Source: Psychroserpens jangbogonensis (GTDB taxonomy: Bacteria; Bacteroidota; Bacteroidia; Flavobacteriales; Flavobacteriaceae). Taken from it: a stretch of 64,000 nt of DNA. Location of the stretch: positions 1 to 64,000 of the forward strand of contig NZ_JSWG01000008.1 in NCBI RefSeq assembly GCF_000797465.1, read 5' to 3'. Position 1 is the first letter of the stretch, and every line of letters starts with the position of its first letter. The notes under the pieces are model-generated. The model did not search any database and was not told the origin of the DNA. It was given only the letters and a program-made list of their open reading frames with translations. Shown one piece after another: positions 10,001-20,619 of the stretch. A program made the position numbers and the translations under genes.

Positions 10001-11344
10001 TCTGTGTAATGTAGGAGCACGGTTCAAAAGAACTGGATGTCCTTTTAAAACATTCTCTAAGATATCCCAAACAACTGGCTCTTTTCTATCTATAATTTTC
10101 TTAGCAGATTTTACAGTTTTTACAATTCCTCTTTCAATTAGTTTTCTAATGATAAAAGGCTTGTAGAGTTCTGCTGCCATATCTTTAGGCAATCCACATT
10201 CAAATAATTTTAATTCTGGTCCAACAACAATTACCGAACGTGCAGAATAATCAACACGTTTTCCAAGTAAGTTTTGACGGAAACGCCCTTGCTTACCTTT
10301 TAATGAATCGGATAACGATTTTAATGGTCTGTTAGAATCTGTTTTTACTGCAGAAGCTTTACGAGTGTTATCAAATAATGAATCTACAGATTCTTGCAAC
10401 ATACGTTTCTCATTACGAAGAATTACTTCTGGAGCTTTGATTTCAACTAAACGCTTTAAACGGTTGTTACGAATAATAACACGACGATATAAATCATTTA
10501 AATCTGATGTTGCAAAACGACCACCATCTAAAGGCACCAATGGTCTTAATTCCGGTGGAATGATTGGAATAGCCTTCATGATCATCCATTCTGGTCTATT
10601 CTCTCTATTTAAATTAGAGTCTCTAAACGCTTCAACAACTTGTAAACGTTTTAACGCTTCAGTTTTACGTTGTTTAGAAGTTTCAGTATTTGCTTTATGA
10701 CGTAATTCAAATGATAATTCGTTTAAGTCGATTCTTGATAATAAATCGATTAAACATTCAGCTCCCATTTTAGCTATAAACTTATTTGGGTCTGTATCAT
10801 CTAAATGTCTGTTTTCCGGTGGAAGACCTTCCATGATAGTTAGGTACTCTTCTTCCGTTAAGAAATCCAACTTTTGTAATGGTTCTCCTTCAGCATTCAT
10901 TGCTTCACCTGGTTGTATAACTACATAGCGTTCGTAATAGATAATCATATCTAAACGCTTAGAAGGTAAACCAAGTAAATATCCTATTTTGTTTGGTAAC
11001 GAACGGAAATACCAGATATGAGCTACAGGCACAACAAGGTTGATGTGTCCTACTCTATCACGACGTACTTTCTTTTCAGTTACTTCAACACCACAACGGT
11101 CACAAACGATTCCTTTGTAGCGTATTCTCTTATATTTACCACAAGCACATTCAAAATCCTTTACAGGACCAAAAATACGCTCACAGAATAAACCGTCACG
11201 TTCAGGTTTATGTGTTCGATAATTAATAGTTTCTGGTTTTAAAACTTCACCACGAGAAGCTGCCAAAACAGATTCTGGAGATGCGAGACCAATAGAAATT
11301 TTACTAAATTTCTGTATTACATTCTTATCTTGTCTTCTTGCCAT
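7043..11344 (-). CDS. rpoC: DNA-directed RNA polymerase subunit beta'
   Basis: The 1433-residue product is the catalytic beta' subunit. The N-terminal zinc site uses C66, C68, C81 and C84 ([20 protein letters not shown]). The Mg2+-binding motif NADFDGD lies at about residue 474. The second cysteine cluster ([16 protein letters not shown]) is at about 895-910, and trigger-loop and bridge-helix segments such as [13 protein letters not shown] are intact. It is full length for Bacteroidota. It is transcribed with rpoB upstream, across a 77-bp spacer with a heptad-periodic inverted repeat. Confidence 0.99.
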   Translation of the reverse strand: MARRQDKNVIQKFSKISIGLASPESVLAASRGEVLKPETINYRTHKPERDGLFCERIFGPVKDFECACGKYKRIRYKGIVCDRCGVEVTEKKVRRDRVGHINLVVPVAHIWYFRSLPNKIGYLLGLPSKRLDMIIYYERYVVIQPGEAMNAEGEPLQKLDFLTEEEYLTIMEGLPPENRHLDDTDPNKFIAKMGAECLIDLLSRIDLNELSFELRHKANTETSKQRKTEALKRLQVVEAFRDSNLNRENRPEWMIMKAIPIIPPELRPLVPLDGGRFATSDLNDLYRRVIIRNNRLKRLVEIKAPEVILRNEKRMLQESVDSLFDNTRKASAVKTDSNRPLKSLSDSLKGKQGRFRQNLLGKRVDYSARSVIVVGPELKLFECGLPKDMAAELYKPFIIRKLIERGIVKTVKSAKKIIDRKEPVVWDILENVLKGHPVLLNRAPTLHRLGIQAFQPKLIEGKAIQLHPLVCTAFNADFDGDQMAVHLPLGPEAILECQLLMLASHNILNPANGAPVTVPSQDMVLGLYYMTKLRKSTAEVKVIGEGLTFYSPEEVIIAYNEKKVELNAGIKVRTQDFNEEGELTTQIIETTVGRVLFNEKVPAAAGYINEVLTKKSLRDIIHGILKKTSVPVTADFLDEIKTQGYKFAFQGGLSFSLGDIIIPPEKQGMIDKANGLVDGIMGNYNMGLITNNERYNQVIDIWTSTNAELTELSMKRIREDQQGFNSVFMMLDSGARGSKEQIRQLTGMRGLMAKPKKSTAGGGSIIENPILSNFKEGLSILDYFISTHGARKGLADTALKTADAGYLTRRLVDVSQDVIIYTEDCGTLRGIEVKALKKNEEIIETLEARIVGRTSLNDVYDPITEELLVEAGGHIHDDVAKRIQTSALDSVEVRSALTCEAKKGICSKCYGRNLATGKMVQRGEAVGVVAAQSIGEPGTQLTLRTFHVGGVAGNISEENKLTVKFDGVAEIEDLKTVKTKDNDGNDVNVVISRTSELKLVDAKTGITLSTNNIPYGSFIYIKPGDKVKTGDIICQWDPYNGVIISEFAGKVKFENLEQGITYQVEIDEQTGFQEKVISESRNKKLIPTLLIEDAKGETIRSYNLPLGAHLMIDDGEKVKVGKILVKIPRKSAKTGDITGGLPRVTELFEARNPSNPAVVSAIDGVVSFGKIKRGNREIIIESKQGEVKKYLVKLSNQILVQENDYVKACMPLSDGSITPNDILNIKGPSAVQQYLVNEVQEVYRLQGVKINDKHFEVVVRQMMRKVRIIDSGDTIFLEDQLAHKADFIEENDKIFGMKVVEEPGDSESLKAGQILSSRELRDENSILRREDKALATARDAKPATATPILQGITRASLQTKSFISAASFQETTKVLNEAAVNAKVDDLEGLKENVIVGHRIPAGTGVRKFDNIIVGSKEEFNEMMKAKEEMNYN

Positions 11345-11354
11345 AATTACTTTT

Positions 11355-11417
11355 ATAGTCTTGAGTTTTCAATCTTCAGTACACAGTTAAACTGTGTACT
11401 GTTGACTGATTACTGTT
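11355..11417. repeat. Heptad-periodic inverted repeat between rpoB and rpoC
   Basis: Nine consecutive 7-mers on the plus strand read ATAGTCT, TGAGTTT, TCAATCT, TCAGTAC, ACAGTTA, then AACTGTG, TACTGTT, GACTGAT, TACTGTT. The first five carry (C)AGT-like cores and the last four carry the complementary ACTG core. The centre folds into a perfect 11-bp hairpin (CAGTACACAGT-TAA-ACTGTGTACTG, 11377-11401). It fills most of the 77-bp spacer and has no ORF. Confidence 0.75.
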
Positions 11418-11421
11418 TTTT

Positions 11422-14400
11422 TTATTCTTCTAATCTAATATCTAATCCTAATCCTTTCAATTCGTGCATAAGAACGTTGAAAGATTCAGGTAGTCCTGGT
11501 TCTGGCATTGGCTCTCCTTTTACGATAGCTTCGTAAGTTTTAGCTCTACCTATTACATCATCAGATTTTACTGTTAAGATTTCACGTAATGTACTTGATG
11601 CTCCATAAGCTTCAAGTGCCCAAACTTCCATCTCTCCAAAACGTTGACCACCAAATTGTGCTTTACCACCTAAAGGTTGTTGTGTAATTAAAGAGTAAGG
11701 ACCTATGGAACGTGCGTGCATCTTATCGTCAATCATGTGACCTAACTTAATCATATAAATCACACCTACGGTTGCTGGTTGATCAAAACGATCTCCAGTT
11801 CCACCATCATATAAGTATGTATGACCATATCTTGGTACACCTGCTTCATCTGTAAACGCGTTGATTTGATCTAGAGTTGCACCATCAAAAATTGGTGTCG
11901 CATAAGTACGACCTAATTTTTGTCCAGCCCAACCAAGAACAGTTTCGTAAATCTGTCCGATGTTCATACGAGATGGTACACCTAATGGGTTTAATACGAT
12001 ATCAACAGGAGTTCCATCTTCTAAGAATGGCATATCTTCTTGACGAACGATACGAGCAACAATACCTTTGTTACCGTGACGTCCTGCCATTTTATCACCA
12101 ACTTTTAGTTTACGCTTTTTAGCAACATAAACCTTAGCTAATTTGATAATACCTGCTGGTAATTCATCACCTACAGAAATTGTAAACTTCTCACGACGTA
12201 ATGATCCTTGAAGGTCATTCTCTTTAATCTTATAGTTGTGGATTAAATCTGCAACTAACGTATTTAAATGATTGTCTGTCGTCCAAACTCCTGAAGTTAA
12301 ATGTGTATAATCATCTACAGAATTTAACATCTTAAGTGTATATTTCTTTCCTTTAGGAATGATTTCTTCACCTAAGTCATTATAGATACCTTGAGCCGTT
12401 TTACCATTTACAAGAGCGAATAATTTTTCAACTAAAACAGCTTGTAAATCATCAAACTTCTTGTAATAGATATTTTCTAATGCTTCAATATCTTCTTTAT
12501 CTTTTGCTCTCTTACGTTTATCTTTAATTGCTCTTGAGAATAATTTCTTCTCAATAACAACACCATGTAATGAAGGAGATGCTTTTAAAGAAGCATCTTT
12601 TACATCACCTGCTTTATCTCCAAAGATTGCACGTAATAATTTTTCTTCTGGTGTAGGATCTGATTCTCCTTTTGGTGTAATTTTACCAATAAGAATATCT
12701 CCTGGCTTAATTTCAGCACCAATTCTAATCATACCGTTTTCATCAAGGTCTTTTGTAGCCTCCTCAGAAACGTTTGGAATATCATTAGTTAATTCTTCGT
12801 TACCTAATTTGGTATCTCTAACTTCTAATGAATACTCATCAATATGAATAGATGTGAATATATCGTCACGAACTACTTTTTCTGAAATAACGATTGCATC
12901 CTCAAAGTTGTAACCTTTCCATGGCATAAATGCCACTTTCATGTTACGTCCTAATGCTAATTCTCCATTTTCAGTAGCATAACCTTGACAAAGTACTTGT
13001 CCTTTTTTAACCTTATCACCTTTCTCAACGATTGGTTTCAAGTTAATAGACGTTCCTTGGTTGGTTTTTCTGAATTTTACTAATGGATATGTTTTGGTAT
13101 CACTATCAAAACTCACCATTCCAGCTTCTTCAGAACGCTCGTATTTTATAGTTACTTCGTTTGCATCAACGTACTCAACAGTTCCATTTCCTTCAGCATT
13201 TATCAATACTCTTGAATCTGAAGCTACTTGACGTTCAAGACCAGTACCTACGATTGGTGCTTGAGGGCGCAATAATGGTACAGCCTGACGCATCATGTTA
13301 GATCCCATCAATGCACGGTTGGCATCATCATGCTCTAAGAACGGAATCAAAGATGCCGAAATAGAAGCAATTTGGTTAGGCGCAACATCTGTATAATTTA
13401 CATTTGCTGGATCAATAACTGGGAAATCACCTTCTTGACGTGCAATAATTTTATCTTCTAAGATTTTACCATTATCGTCTACACGAATATTCGCTTGAGC
13501 GATTAACATGTCTTCCTCTTCTTCTGCACTTAAATATACAGGTGCATTCTTAATATCTACAACACCATTCTCTGATTTTCTGTAAGGTGTTTCAATGAAT
13601 CCCATTGAATTCACTTTAGCATAAACTGAAAGAGAAGAAATTAATCCAATGTTTGGTCCCTCAGGAGTTTCAATTGGACAAAGTCTTCCGTAGTGTGTAT
13701 AGTGAACATCACGAACCTCGAAACCTGCTCTTTCTCTAGATAAACCTCCAGGTCCTAAAGCTGATAAACGACGTTTGTGTGTAATCTCTGCCAGTGGATT
13801 GGTTTGATCCATAAACTGAGATAACTGATTAGTTCCAAAGAATGAATTAATAACAGAAGATAAAGTCTTCGCGTTAATTAAATCAATCGGTGTAAATACT
13901 TCATTATCACGAACATTCATACGCTCACGAATGGTACGAGCCATACGTGCTAAACCAACACCAAATTGAGAAGATAATTGCTCACCTACTGTACGTACAC
14001 GACGGTTAGATAAGTGATCAATATCATCAATCTCTGCTTTAGAATTGATTAATTCGATTAAATATTTGATGATAGTAATGATATCTTCTTTAGTAAGCAC
14101 TTGCTTATCCATTCCGATATCCAACTGTAATTTTTTGTTCATTCTATAACGACCTACTTCACCTAATGAGTAACGTTGGTCAGAGAAGAATAATTTGTCA
14201 ATAATACCACGTGCTGTTTCCTCATCTGGCGGCTCAGCATTTCGTAATTGACGATAGATGTGCTCAACAGCTTCTTTTTCAGAGTTTGTTGGATCTTTCT
14301 GTAATGTATTATGAATAATTGCGTAATCTCCTTGTTGTGCACTTTCTTTATGTAAAAGAATAGTTTTTACACCAGCTTCAAGGATTTCTTCAATATTATC

Positions 14401-15234
14401 TTTATCTATAATAGTGTCACGATCTAAAACAATTTCGTTACGTTCAATAGATACAACTTCACCAGTATCTTCATCTACGAAATCTTCATGCCATGTATTT
14501 AACACACGAGCAGCTAGTTTACGACCAACAACTTTTTTAAGACCAGATTTTGATACTTTAACTTCTTCAGCAAGATCAAAAATCTCTAAAATGTCTTTAT
14601 CACGTTCAAAACCGATAGCTCTGAATAATGTTGTAACAGGTAATTTTTTCTTTCTATCAATGTACGCATACATTACCTGATTAATATCTGTAGCAAATTC
14701 TATCCAAGACCCTTTGAAAGGGATTACTCTTGCAGAATATAGCTTAGTACCATTTGCATGGAAAGATTGACTAAAAAATACACCTGGAGATCTATGTAAT
14801 TGTGATACAACTACACGCTCTGCACCATTGATACAGAATGTTCCACTAGGTGTCATATATGGAATTGTTCCAAGATATACATCTTGAACAATTGTTTCAA
14901 AGTCTTCATGTTCTGGATCTGTACAATACAGTTTTAAACGTGCTTTTAATGGCACACTGTATGTAAGTCCTCTTTCGATACACTCTTCAATTGAATATCT
15001 AGGTGGATCAATGAAATAATCCAAGAATTCTAATACGAATTGATTACGTGTATCTGTAATTGGAAAGTTTTCCATGAAGGTGTTATATAACCCTTCATTT
15101 CCTCTTTGTTCTGATTTTGTCTCTAACTGGAAAAAATCCTGGAAGGATTTAATTTGAATATCCAAGAAATCTGGATAATCAGTTCTGTTAATTATAGAAG
15201 AGAAATTTAATCTTTCAGCTGTATTTGCTAACAT
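11422..15234 (-). CDS. rpoB: DNA-directed RNA polymerase subunit beta
   Basis: The 1270-residue product has the complete beta-subunit architecture: the protrusion and lobes; the rifampicin-binding region with [23 protein letters not shown] and [20 protein letters not shown]; the [15 protein letters not shown] block; and a C-terminal [24 protein letters not shown] clamp motif. The rifampicin region looks wild type (S in FMDQ context, H in [10 protein letters not shown]). It is expressed with rplJ/L upstream and rpoC downstream. Confidence 0.99.
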   Translation of the reverse strand: MLANTAERLNFSSIINRTDYPDFLDIQIKSFQDFFQLETKSEQRGNEGLYNTFMENFPITDTRNQFVLEFLDYFIDPPRYSIEECIERGLTYSVPLKARLKLYCTDPEHEDFETIVQDVYLGTIPYMTPSGTFCINGAERVVVSQLHRSPGVFFSQSFHANGTKLYSARVIPFKGSWIEFATDINQVMYAYIDRKKKLPVTTLFRAIGFERDKDILEIFDLAEEVKVSKSGLKKVVGRKLAARVLNTWHEDFVDEDTGEVVSIERNEIVLDRDTIIDKDNIEEILEAGVKTILLHKESAQQGDYAIIHNTLQKDPTNSEKEAVEHIYRQLRNAEPPDEETARGIIDKLFFSDQRYSLGEVGRYRMNKKLQLDIGMDKQVLTKEDIITIIKYLIELINSKAEIDDIDHLSNRRVRTVGEQLSSQFGVGLARMARTIRERMNVRDNEVFTPIDLINAKTLSSVINSFFGTNQLSQFMDQTNPLAEITHKRRLSALGPGGLSRERAGFEVRDVHYTHYGRLCPIETPEGPNIGLISSLSVYAKVNSMGFIETPYRKSENGVVDIKNAPVYLSAEEEEDMLIAQANIRVDDNGKILEDKIIARQEGDFPVIDPANVNYTDVAPNQIASISASLIPFLEHDDANRALMGSNMMRQAVPLLRPQAPIVGTGLERQVASDSRVLINAEGNGTVEYVDANEVTIKYERSEEAGMVSFDSDTKTYPLVKFRKTNQGTSINLKPIVEKGDKVKKGQVLCQGYATENGELALGRNMKVAFMPWKGYNFEDAIVISEKVVRDDIFTSIHIDEYSLEVRDTKLGNEELTNDIPNVSEEATKDLDENGMIRIGAEIKPGDILIGKITPKGESDPTPEEKLLRAIFGDKAGDVKDASLKASPSLHGVVIEKKLFSRAIKDKRKRAKDKEDIEALENIYYKKFDDLQAVLVEKLFALVNGKTAQGIYNDLGEEIIPKGKKYTLKMLNSVDDYTHLTSGVWTTDNHLNTLVADLIHNYKIKENDLQGSLRREKFTISVGDELPAGIIKLAKVYVAKKRKLKVGDKMAGRHGNKGIVARIVRQEDMPFLEDGTPVDIVLNPLGVPSRMNIGQIYETVLGWAGQKLGRTYATPIFDGATLDQINAFTDEAGVPRYGHTYLYDGGTGDRFDQPATVGVIYMIKLGHMIDDKMHARSIGPYSLITQQPLGGKAQFGGQRFGEMEVWALEAYGASSTLREILTVKSDDVIGRAKTYEAIVKGEPMPEPGLPESFNVLMHELKGLGLDIRLEE

Positions 15235-15298
15235 CGATGAACGAGATTTTGATTAAAAAAAATATTTATTTTCCTGTGCACTTTTTTATACACAAAAG

Positions 15299-15336
15299 GG
15301 TTTAGGTCATTCCGACTATTTCGAAAGACCTAAACC
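15299..15336 (-). promoter_or_regulatory. Hairpin in the rplL-rpoB spacer (putative attenuator or processing site)
   Basis: A perfect 10-bp stem GGTTTAGGTC / GACCTAAACC has an 18-nt loop that itself contains a TTCG...CGGAA partial stem. It lies 22 bp after rplL and 64 bp before rpoB. On the minus strand it is followed by CCTTTTGTGTATAAAAAAG, a weak T-tract. In E. coli the same spacer holds an attenuator and an RNase III site, so a similar role is plausible. Confidence 0.55.
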
Positions 15337-15358
15337 ATAATTTGTAGGTTTGTTAAGC

Positions 15359-15733
15359 TTACTTAAGCTCAACCTCTGCTCCTGCTTCCTCTAATTGAGT
15401 TTTAAGAGCTTCAGCTTCATCTTTAGCAACACCTTCTTTGATAGCACTAGGTGCATCATCAACTAAACCTTTTGCTTCTTTTAATCCTAAACCAGTTAAT
15501 TCTTTAACTAATTTTACAACTGCTAGTTTAGAACCACCTGCTGCTTTAAGGATTACGTCGAATTCTGATTTTTCTTCAGCAGCTTCCGCTCCTGCTCCTC
15601 CACCTGCTGCTACTGCTACTGCTGCTGCTGCTGGTTCGATACCATATTCGTCTTTTAATATTGTCGCTAATTCATTAACTTCTTTTACCGTTAAATTAAC
15701 TAATTGTTCTGCGAAATCTTTTAAATCTGCCAT
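15359..15733 (-). CDS. rplL: 50S ribosomal protein bL12 (L7/L12)
   Basis: The 124-residue stalk protein has an N-terminal dimerisation helix ([26 protein letters not shown]), an alanine/glycine-rich hinge (about 35-55) and a C-terminal domain with the factor-binding [13 protein letters not shown] segment. It recruits translational GTPases. It lies 60 bp downstream of rplJ in the standard rplJL pair. Confidence 0.98.
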   Translation of the reverse strand: MADLKDFAEQLVNLTVKEVNELATILKDEYGIEPAAAAVAVAAGGGAGAEAAEEKSEFDVILKAAGGSKLAVVKLVKELTGLGLKEAKGLVDDAPSAIKEGVAKDEAEALKTQLEEAGAEVELK

Positions 15734-15793
15734 TTTCTACCGTTTTTAATAATTTTAATAAAATATAATTTGTTTAAGTGCGTACTTATTTGA

Positions 15794-16315
15794 TTATCCT
15801 TCTTTTTCGGATAATGTTTTGAGAATACCTGCAATTGTTCCACCACCTGATTTAAGTGCTGAAATAACATTCTTAGCTGGCGATTGTAACAATCCAATGA
15901 TTTCTCCTATCAACTCTTCTTTAGACTTGATATCAACGAGCATATCTAATTGATCATCTCCAAGGTAAACAGACTCTTCAATAAAAGCTCCTTTAAGCAA
16001 TGGCTTTTCAGATTTTTTACGGAAGGCTTTAATTACTTTAGCTGGAGCATTACCAGTTTCAGAATACATCACAGATGTATTACCCTTTAAAACTGTAGGA
16101 AGTTCTCCGAAATCTCTTTCAGAAGCCTCCATAGCTTTAGTTAATAATGTATTTTTTACTACGCTTAATTGCACGTTTGCTTTAAAACAAGCGCGACGTA
16201 AGTTTGAAGTGCTTCCTGCATTTAATCCAGAAATATCTGTTAAATAGATATTAGCATTATCTGCTAACTGAGCAGTTAACTCTTCAATTACTTGTGATTT
16301 TTCTTCTCTTGTCAT
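15794..16315 (-). CDS. rplJ: 50S ribosomal protein uL10
   Basis: The 173-residue uL10 anchors the L7/L12 stalk to 23S rRNA. The N-terminal RNA-binding part (MTREEKSQVIEELTAQLADN ... NLRRACFKANVQLSVVKNTL) and the C-terminal helix that carries L12 dimers are present. In many bacteria the L10-L12 complex binds its own leader. The spacer to rplA is only 20 bp, so any control here would act within the operon. Confidence 0.98.
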   Translation of the reverse strand: MTREEKSQVIEELTAQLADNANIYLTDISGLNAGSTSNLRRACFKANVQLSVVKNTLLTKAMEASERDFGELPTVLKGNTSVMYSETGNAPAKVIKAFRKKSEKPLLKGAFIEESVYLGDDQLDMLVDIKSKEELIGEIIGLLQSPAKNVISALKSGGGTIAGILKTLSEKEG

Positions 16316-16335
16316 AATAATAAAGATTTAACTAC

Positions 16336-17025
16336 TTATGCGAATTTTACATCAATTGCGATACTAGGACTCATCGTACTAGACATAAAGATGCTCTTCA
16401 TGTAAATACCTTTAGATCCAGTTGGCTTTAATTTATTTATAGTCGTTAACAATTCCATTGCGTTGTCCTTTAATTTATCAGCACTAAATGATGCTTTACC
16501 TATAGGAGCGTGTACGATTCCTGTTTTATCAACTTTAAAATCAATTTTACCAGCTTTCACTTCTGCTACTGCTTTAGCAACATCCATAGTAACTGTTCCT
16601 GTCTTTGGATTCGGCATTAAACCTCTTGGGCCTAATACTCTACCTAAAGGACCTAATTTACCCATGATAGCAGGCATAGTAACGATAACGTCAACATCTG
16701 TCCAACCACCTTTAATTTTTTCAAGGTACTCATCAAGCCCAACGTAGTCGGCTCCAGCAGCTTTAGCTTCCTCCTCTTTATCAGGAGTTACTAATGCTAG
16801 AACTTTCATGTCTTTACCTGTTCCATGTGGAAGAGACACTACTCCTCTAACCATTTGATTGGCTTTACGAGGATCTACACCTAATCTAATTGCTAAATCA
16901 ACAGAAGCATCAAATTTTGTGTAAGTGATTTCCTTTAATAATACAGTTGCATCTTCAAGAGAGTATAATTTATTATTCTCTACCTTAGCTACTGATTCTT
17001 TTCTCTTTTTTGTTATTCTTGCCAT
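16336..17025 (-). CDS. rplA: 50S ribosomal protein uL1
   Basis: The 229-residue uL1 forms the mobile L1 stalk near the E site. The conserved [19 protein letters not shown] segment and the split two-domain layout are intact. It follows rplK after an 11-bp spacer, the usual rplKA order. Confidence 0.98.
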   Translation of the reverse strand: MARITKKRKESVAKVENNKLYSLEDATVLLKEITYTKFDASVDLAIRLGVDPRKANQMVRGVVSLPHGTGKDMKVLALVTPDKEEEAKAAGADYVGLDEYLEKIKGGWTDVDVIVTMPAIMGKLGPLGRVLGPRGLMPNPKTGTVTMDVAKAVAEVKAGKIDFKVDKTGIVHAPIGKASFSADKLKDNAMELLTTINKLKPTGSKGIYMKSIFMSSTMSPSIAIDVKFA

Positions 17026-17036
17026 TTCAAAAATTT

Positions 17037-17477
17037 TTAGTTAGGTGCTTGACCACCTTTAACTGTGATTCCCATTGATCTTGCAGTACCAGCAACCATC
17101 TTCATAGCAGACTCGATTTTAAAGGCATTTAAATCTACCATTTTATCTTCTGCGATAGCTTTAACTTGATCCCAAGTTACTTTTGCCACTTTCTTTCTGT
17201 TCGGTTCTCCAGATCCTTTCTTTACTTTGGCCGCTTCTAATAATTGTACTGCCGCAGGAGGTGTTTTGATCACGAAATCAAAAGATTTGTCTTTGTAAAC
17301 AGAAATTACAACTGGAAGAACTTTACCAGGTTTATCCTGAGTTCTAGCGTTGAATTGCTTACAAAATTCCATGATGTTAACTCCAGCAGCACCTAAAGCG
17401 GGTCCAACCGGTGGCGACGGATTCGCTGCACCTCCCCGAACTTGTAATTTAACTACTTTACCTAATTCTTTTGCCAT
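17037..17477 (-). CDS. rplK: 50S ribosomal protein uL11
   Basis: The 146-residue uL11 of the GTPase-associated centre has the N-terminal signature [20 protein letters not shown] and the rRNA-binding C-terminal domain ending in [13 protein letters not shown]. It is downstream of nusG after 71 bp. Confidence 0.98.
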   Translation of the reverse strand: MAKELGKVVKLQVRGGAANPSPPVGPALGAAGVNIMEFCKQFNARTQDKPGKVLPVVISVYKDKSFDFVIKTPPAAVQLLEAAKVKKGSGEPNRKKVAKVTWDQVKAIAEDKMVDLNAFKIESAMKMVAGTARSMGITVKGGQAPN

Positions 17478-17548
17478 TTTACTTATTTTAGTTTTGCATC
17501 TCTTCTATTTTGAAGCTAAAAGACACGCTATCTATATTGTAACAATTA

Positions 17549-18109
17549 TTAAACTTTTTCAACTTGCATATAACTCAATTCTAATGGCGTTTTTCTTCCG
17601 AAAATTTTAACCATTACTTCTAGTTTACGCTTTTCTTCATTTATCTTTTCAACAACACCATCAAACCCATTAAATGGACCATCAATAACTTTTACTGTCT
17701 CACCAATAGTGAATGGTATCGCTACATTTAAATCAGCATCAACAGCCAATTCATCAACTTTACCTAACATTCTATTAACCTCAGTTTGTCTTAATGGAAC
17801 AGGGTCTCCTCCTTTTGTTTCACCTAAAAAACCAATAACATTAGTTATAGATTTAATAATATGAGGAATCTCTCCACTTAAATTTGCTTGTATCATTATA
17901 TAACCAGGAAAATATACTTTTTCCTTGTTTATTTTTTTTCCTTTACGGATTTGAATTACTTTTTCAGTAGGTACTAAAACTTGATCAACATAATCTTCTA
18001 AACCTAATCTAGAAATTTCATTTTCTATATAAGCCTTGATTTTATTTTCTTGACCACTTACAGCTCTAACTACGTACCACTTTTTATTTACACTTGTCTC
18101 AGACATCAT
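17549..18109 (-). CDS. nusG: Transcription termination/antitermination factor NusG
   Basis: The 186-residue product has an NGN domain (KKWYVVRAVSGQENKIKAYIE) and a C-terminal KOW domain (VKVIDGPFNGFDGVVEKINEEKRKLEV). It binds RNA polymerase and couples it to ribosomes or Rho. Two ATGs are adjacent; the second (MSETSVNKKWY) is equally plausible. It follows secE by 19 bp. Confidence 0.97.
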   Translation of the reverse strand: MMSETSVNKKWYVVRAVSGQENKIKAYIENEISRLGLEDYVDQVLVPTEKVIQIRKGKKINKEKVYFPGYIMIQANLSGEIPHIIKSITNVIGFLGETKGGDPVPLRQTEVNRMLGKVDELAVDADLNVAIPFTIGETVKVIDGPFNGFDGVVEKINEEKRKLEVMVKIFGRKTPLELSYMQVEKV

Positions 18110-18128
18110 TCTTTGGTTTTATAGTTTG

Positions 18129-18320
18129 TTATATCAACTCAAAATAAGCTTTGATAACTTTACTGAAAACAGTATCAACTCCCCAAATAGCTAATGAAAA
18201 AATTATTGAAAACACAGCTACTAAAATAGTTAAGCTTTGCGCCTCAGACCATGGTGTCCAAGTCACGTTGTTTTTTAATTCTTCAAAAGATTCTTTAATA
18301 TAATTTATAATTCCTGCCAT
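18129..18320 (-). CDS. secE: Preprotein translocase subunit SecE
   Basis: The 63-residue single-span SecE (MAGIINYIKESFEELKNNVTWTPWSEAQSLTILV...) has the amphipathic helix and conserved W-x-P-W-S-E before the transmembrane segment. The frame is open upstream to 18365, but that extension overlaps tRNA-Trp, so ATG 18320 is chosen. Its place between tRNA-Trp and nusG is standard. Confidence 0.95.
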   Translation of the reverse strand: MAGIINYIKESFEELKNNVTWTPWSEAQSLTILVAVFSIIFSLAIWGVDTVFSKVIKAYFELI

Positions 18321-18335
18321 TTGATTTTGTATTTG

Positions 18336-18408
18336 CACGGGTTGAGAGACTCGAACTCCCGACACCTGGTTTTGGAGACCAGTGCTCTACCAACTGAGCT
18401 AAACCCGT
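18336..18408 (-). tRNA. tRNA-Trp (CCA)
   Basis: Acceptor stem ACGGGTT/AACCCGT, D-arm TTTAGCTCAGTTGGTAGAGC, anticodon loop CTCCAAA with anticodon CCA, and T-arm GGGAGTTCGAGTCTC. It is 73 nt without an encoded CCA end and lies between tuf and secE. Confidence 0.97.
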
Positions 18409-18420
18409 AAATATAAATCA

Positions 18421-18447
18421 AGGCGTTCGCCTTTGACGAACACCTTA
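18421..18447 (-). repeat. Hairpin between tuf and tRNA-Trp
   Basis: AAGGCGTTCG / CGAACACCTT pairs with one mismatch around a 7-nt loop, flanked by A/T-rich arms that can extend the stem. There is no T-run in the minus direction, so a processing signal separating tuf mRNA from the tRNA is more likely than a terminator. Confidence 0.5.
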
Positions 18448-18471
18448 ACTCATATTTATATAATAAATATT

Positions 18472-19659
18472 TTAGTCTAAAATCTCAGTAACCTGACCTG
18501 CACCTACCGTTCTACCACCTTCACGAATTGCGAAACGTAAACCTACGTTCATTGCAATTGGTTGAATTAATTCAACGATGATTGTTAAGTTATCTCCAGG
18601 CATTACCATTTCAACTCCATCAGGAAGCGCAATGTTTCCAGTTACATCAGTTGTACGTACGTAAAACTGTGGACGATAGTTATTATGGAATGGAGTATGA
18701 CGTCCACCTTCTTCTTTTTTAAGTACATAAACCTCAGCTTTAAATTTAGCATGTGGTGTTACTGAACCTGGCTTACAAATAACCATACCTCTAGAGATTT
18801 GAGATTTTTCAATACCTCTTAGTAAGATTCCTGCATTATCTCCAGCCTCACCTCTATCAAGAATTTGACGGAACATTTCAATACCAGTAATAGTAGATGT
18901 TAATTTCTCAGCACCCATACCAATGATCTCAACTGGATCACCTGTATTACCAACACCAGTTTCGATACGACCTGTAGCAACAGTTCCACGACCAGTAATT
19001 GAGAATACATCTTCAATTGGCATTAAGAAAGGCTTATCCATATCACGTACTGGCTCTTCGATCCAAACATCAACAGCTTCCATTAATTCCATTACAGTAT
19101 CTACCCATTTTTGCTCACCGTTAAGTGCACCTAAAGCTGAACCAGCAATTACAGGACCATTATCACCATCATATTCATAGAATGACAACAATTCTCTAAT
19201 TTCCATTTCAACTAATTCTAATAATTCATCATCATCAACCATATCCACTTTATTCATGAATACAACCATACGAGGAATCCCTACCTGACGTCCTAAAAGG
19301 ATGTGCTCACGAGTTTGTGGCATTGGACCATCTGTAGCAGCTACAACTAAAATCGCACCATCCATTTGAGCAGCACCAGTAACCATGTTCTTTACGTAAT
19401 CGGCGTGACCTGGACAGTCAACGTGAGCGTAGTGACGATTTGCTGTTGCGTATTCAACGTGTGATGTATTAATTGTAATACCTCTTTCTTTCTCTTCTGG
19501 AGCATTATCAATTTGATCAAACGACATTGCGTTTGATAAACCTGCATCAGCTAATACTTTAGTAATAGCAGCAGTTAAAGTTGTTTTACCGTGATCTACG
19601 TGTCCAATAGTACCTATGTTAAGGTGTGGTTTTGAACGATCGAAAGTTGCCTTTGCCAT
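18472..19659 (-). CDS. tuf: Elongation factor Tu
   Basis: The 395-residue EF-Tu has G1 [10 protein letters not shown]3 DCPGH and G4 NKVD, plus complete domains 2 and 3 (the latter with [19 protein letters not shown]). It delivers aminoacyl-tRNA to the ribosome. It sits in a cotranscribed block of four upstream tRNAs and tRNA-Trp/secE downstream. Confidence 0.99.
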   Translation of the reverse strand: MAKATFDRSKPHLNIGTIGHVDHGKTTLTAAITKVLADAGLSNAMSFDQIDNAPEEKERGITINTSHVEYATANRHYAHVDCPGHADYVKNMVTGAAQMDGAILVVAATDGPMPQTREHILLGRQVGIPRMVVFMNKVDMVDDDELLELVEMEIRELLSFYEYDGDNGPVIAGSALGALNGEQKWVDTVMELMEAVDVWIEEPVRDMDKPFLMPIEDVFSITGRGTVATGRIETGVGNTGDPVEIIGMGAEKLTSTITGIEMFRQILDRGEAGDNAGILLRGIEKSQISRGMVICKPGSVTPHAKFKAEVYVLKKEEGGRHTPFHNNYRPQFYVRTTDVTGNIALPDGVEMVMPGDNLTIIVELIQPIAMNVGLRFAIREGGRTVGAGQVTEILD

Positions 19660-19718
19660 GTTTAATTTATTTAATCTTATTTATATTAGTGTTCAATTTA
19701 ATTCAATACAAAAAAAAG

Positions 19719-19790
19719 AGCCAATGACGAGATTTGAACTCGTGACCTCTTCCTTACCAAGGAAACGCTCTACCCCTGAGCTACACCGGC
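19719..19790 (-). tRNA. tRNA-Thr (GGT)
   Basis: Acceptor stem GCCGGTG/CATTGGC, anticodon arm TTTCC-TTGGTAA-GGAAG with anticodon GGT, and T-arm GTCACGAGTTCAAATCTCGT. It is 72 nt, the last of the four tRNAs before tuf. Confidence 0.95.
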
Positions 19791-19829
19791 TTTAAAGGTT
19801 TTTTTTCTAAACAGAAACGTTTACTCAAC

Positions 19830-19859
19830 AATCGAATCAACACTTGAGTTGATTCGATT
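19830..19859 (-). repeat. 12-bp perfect hairpin between tRNA-Gly and tRNA-Thr(GGT)
   Basis: AATCGAATCAAC / GTTGATTCGATT with a 6-nt loop lies in the spacer of the polycistronic tRNA-tuf transcript. It is a candidate processing hairpin. A T-tract follows only about 20 nt later in the minus direction. Confidence 0.6.
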
Positions 19860-19862
19860 TAG

Positions 19863-19935
19863 AGCGAGAGACCGGGTTCGAACCGGCGACATTCAGCTTG
19901 GAAGGCTGACGCTCTACCAACTGAGCTACTCTCGC
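19863..19935 (-). tRNA. tRNA-Gly (TCC)
   Basis: Acceptor stem GCGAGAG/CTCTCGC, anticodon loop CTTCCAA with anticodon TCC, and T-loop GGTTCGAACC. 73 nt. Confidence 0.96.
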
Positions 19936-19978
19936 ATTATTTACAACTATCTTACTAGTTGAAGGTTTCAAAATTTTG

Positions 19979-20060
<82 letters not shown>

Positions 20061-20114
20061 TATTTTAAAGAACATTTGCTAAAATTAACTTGTGTTATTC
20101 TTAGACTTTTTTAG

Positions 20115-20188
20115 AGCCGATGGAGGGACTCGAACCCACGACCTGCTGATTACAAATCAGCTGCTCTAGCCAGCTGAGCTACATCGGC
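20115..20188 (-). tRNA. tRNA-Thr (TGT)
   Basis: Acceptor stem GCCGATG/CATCGGC, anticodon arm CTGAT-TTGTAA-TCAG with anticodon TGT, and T-arm GTGGGTTCGAGTCCC. 74 nt, the first gene of the tRNA-tuf transcript. Confidence 0.96.
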
Positions 20189-20210
20189 TTTTATATAACT
20201 TTTTGGCTAT

Positions 20211-20237
20211 AAAAAAAGCCCGCTATTTCTAACGGAC
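20211..20237 (-). terminator. GAAA-loop terminator after hpf
   Basis: Minus strand GTCCGTTA-GAAA-TAGCGGGC (8-bp stem with two G-T pairs) is followed by seven T. It ends the xerC-hpf transcript and lies at the start of the tRNA-tuf transcript. Confidence 0.8.
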
Positions 20238-20239
20238 TG

Positions 20240-20269
20240 CAAATGTAAAGATTTATTTATTTATTCAAA
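20240..20269 (-). promoter_or_regulatory. Putative promoter of the tRNA-tuf block (TTTG - 18 bp - TACATTTG)
   Basis: Minus-strand TTTG at 20269-20266 and TACATTTG at 20247-20240 with 18-bp spacing is a near-ideal Bacteroidota promoter. The expected start at about 20233 falls inside the terminator hairpin of the upstream operon. Confidence 0.7.
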
Positions 20270-20289
20270 ACATTTTTTGAAAAATTTTA

Positions 20290-20592
20290 CTACATATGTG
20301 CTCTTAATTTTTCTTTTCGCTTTTTTAACTGTCTTTCTAACGACGAAACTGCCATATCTGTGCCTTCTTCAAATGTTTTACATTGTTTTTTTACAATAAA
20401 ACTATCTCCAGGGACTTTAACTCTAGCTTCAAAAATCTTATTTTCCTTATCACTTGTATTTTCAAGCTTAAGATATACGTCAGATTGTATCACTTTATCA
20501 TAAAACATATCTAGCTTATCCATGCGCTTTTGAATAAAGTCAATTAGTTTTTTATCTGCGTTAAAATTTACGGATTGTGTGTTTACCTTCAT
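20290..20592 (-). CDS. hpf: Ribosome hibernation-promoting factor (HPF/RaiA family, short form)
   Basis: The 100-residue HPF/YfiA domain (MKVNTQSVNFNADKKLIDFIQKRMDKLDMFYDKV...) has the conserved basic C-terminal part (RQLKKRKEKLRAHM). There is no long C-terminal dimerisation domain, so it is a short form. The family binds the 30S decoding region and silences ribosomes in stationary phase. It lies 27 bp downstream of xerC. Confidence 0.92.
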   Translation of the reverse strand: MKVNTQSVNFNADKKLIDFIQKRMDKLDMFYDKVIQSDVYLKLENTSDKENKIFEARVKVPGDSFIVKKQCKTFEEGTDMAVSSLERQLKKRKEKLRAHM

Positions 20593-20619
20593 ATTCTATC
20601 TTTTATTAGTTAGATAATA

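Noticed and set aside
15438-15749. Plus-strand 103-codon ORF opposite rplL
   Set aside because: It is a shadow of the alanine-rich rplL coding sequence.
18321-18365. Longer SecE start at 18365
   Set aside because: It would put the tRNA-Trp 3' half inside the coding region and adds residues unlike SecE.
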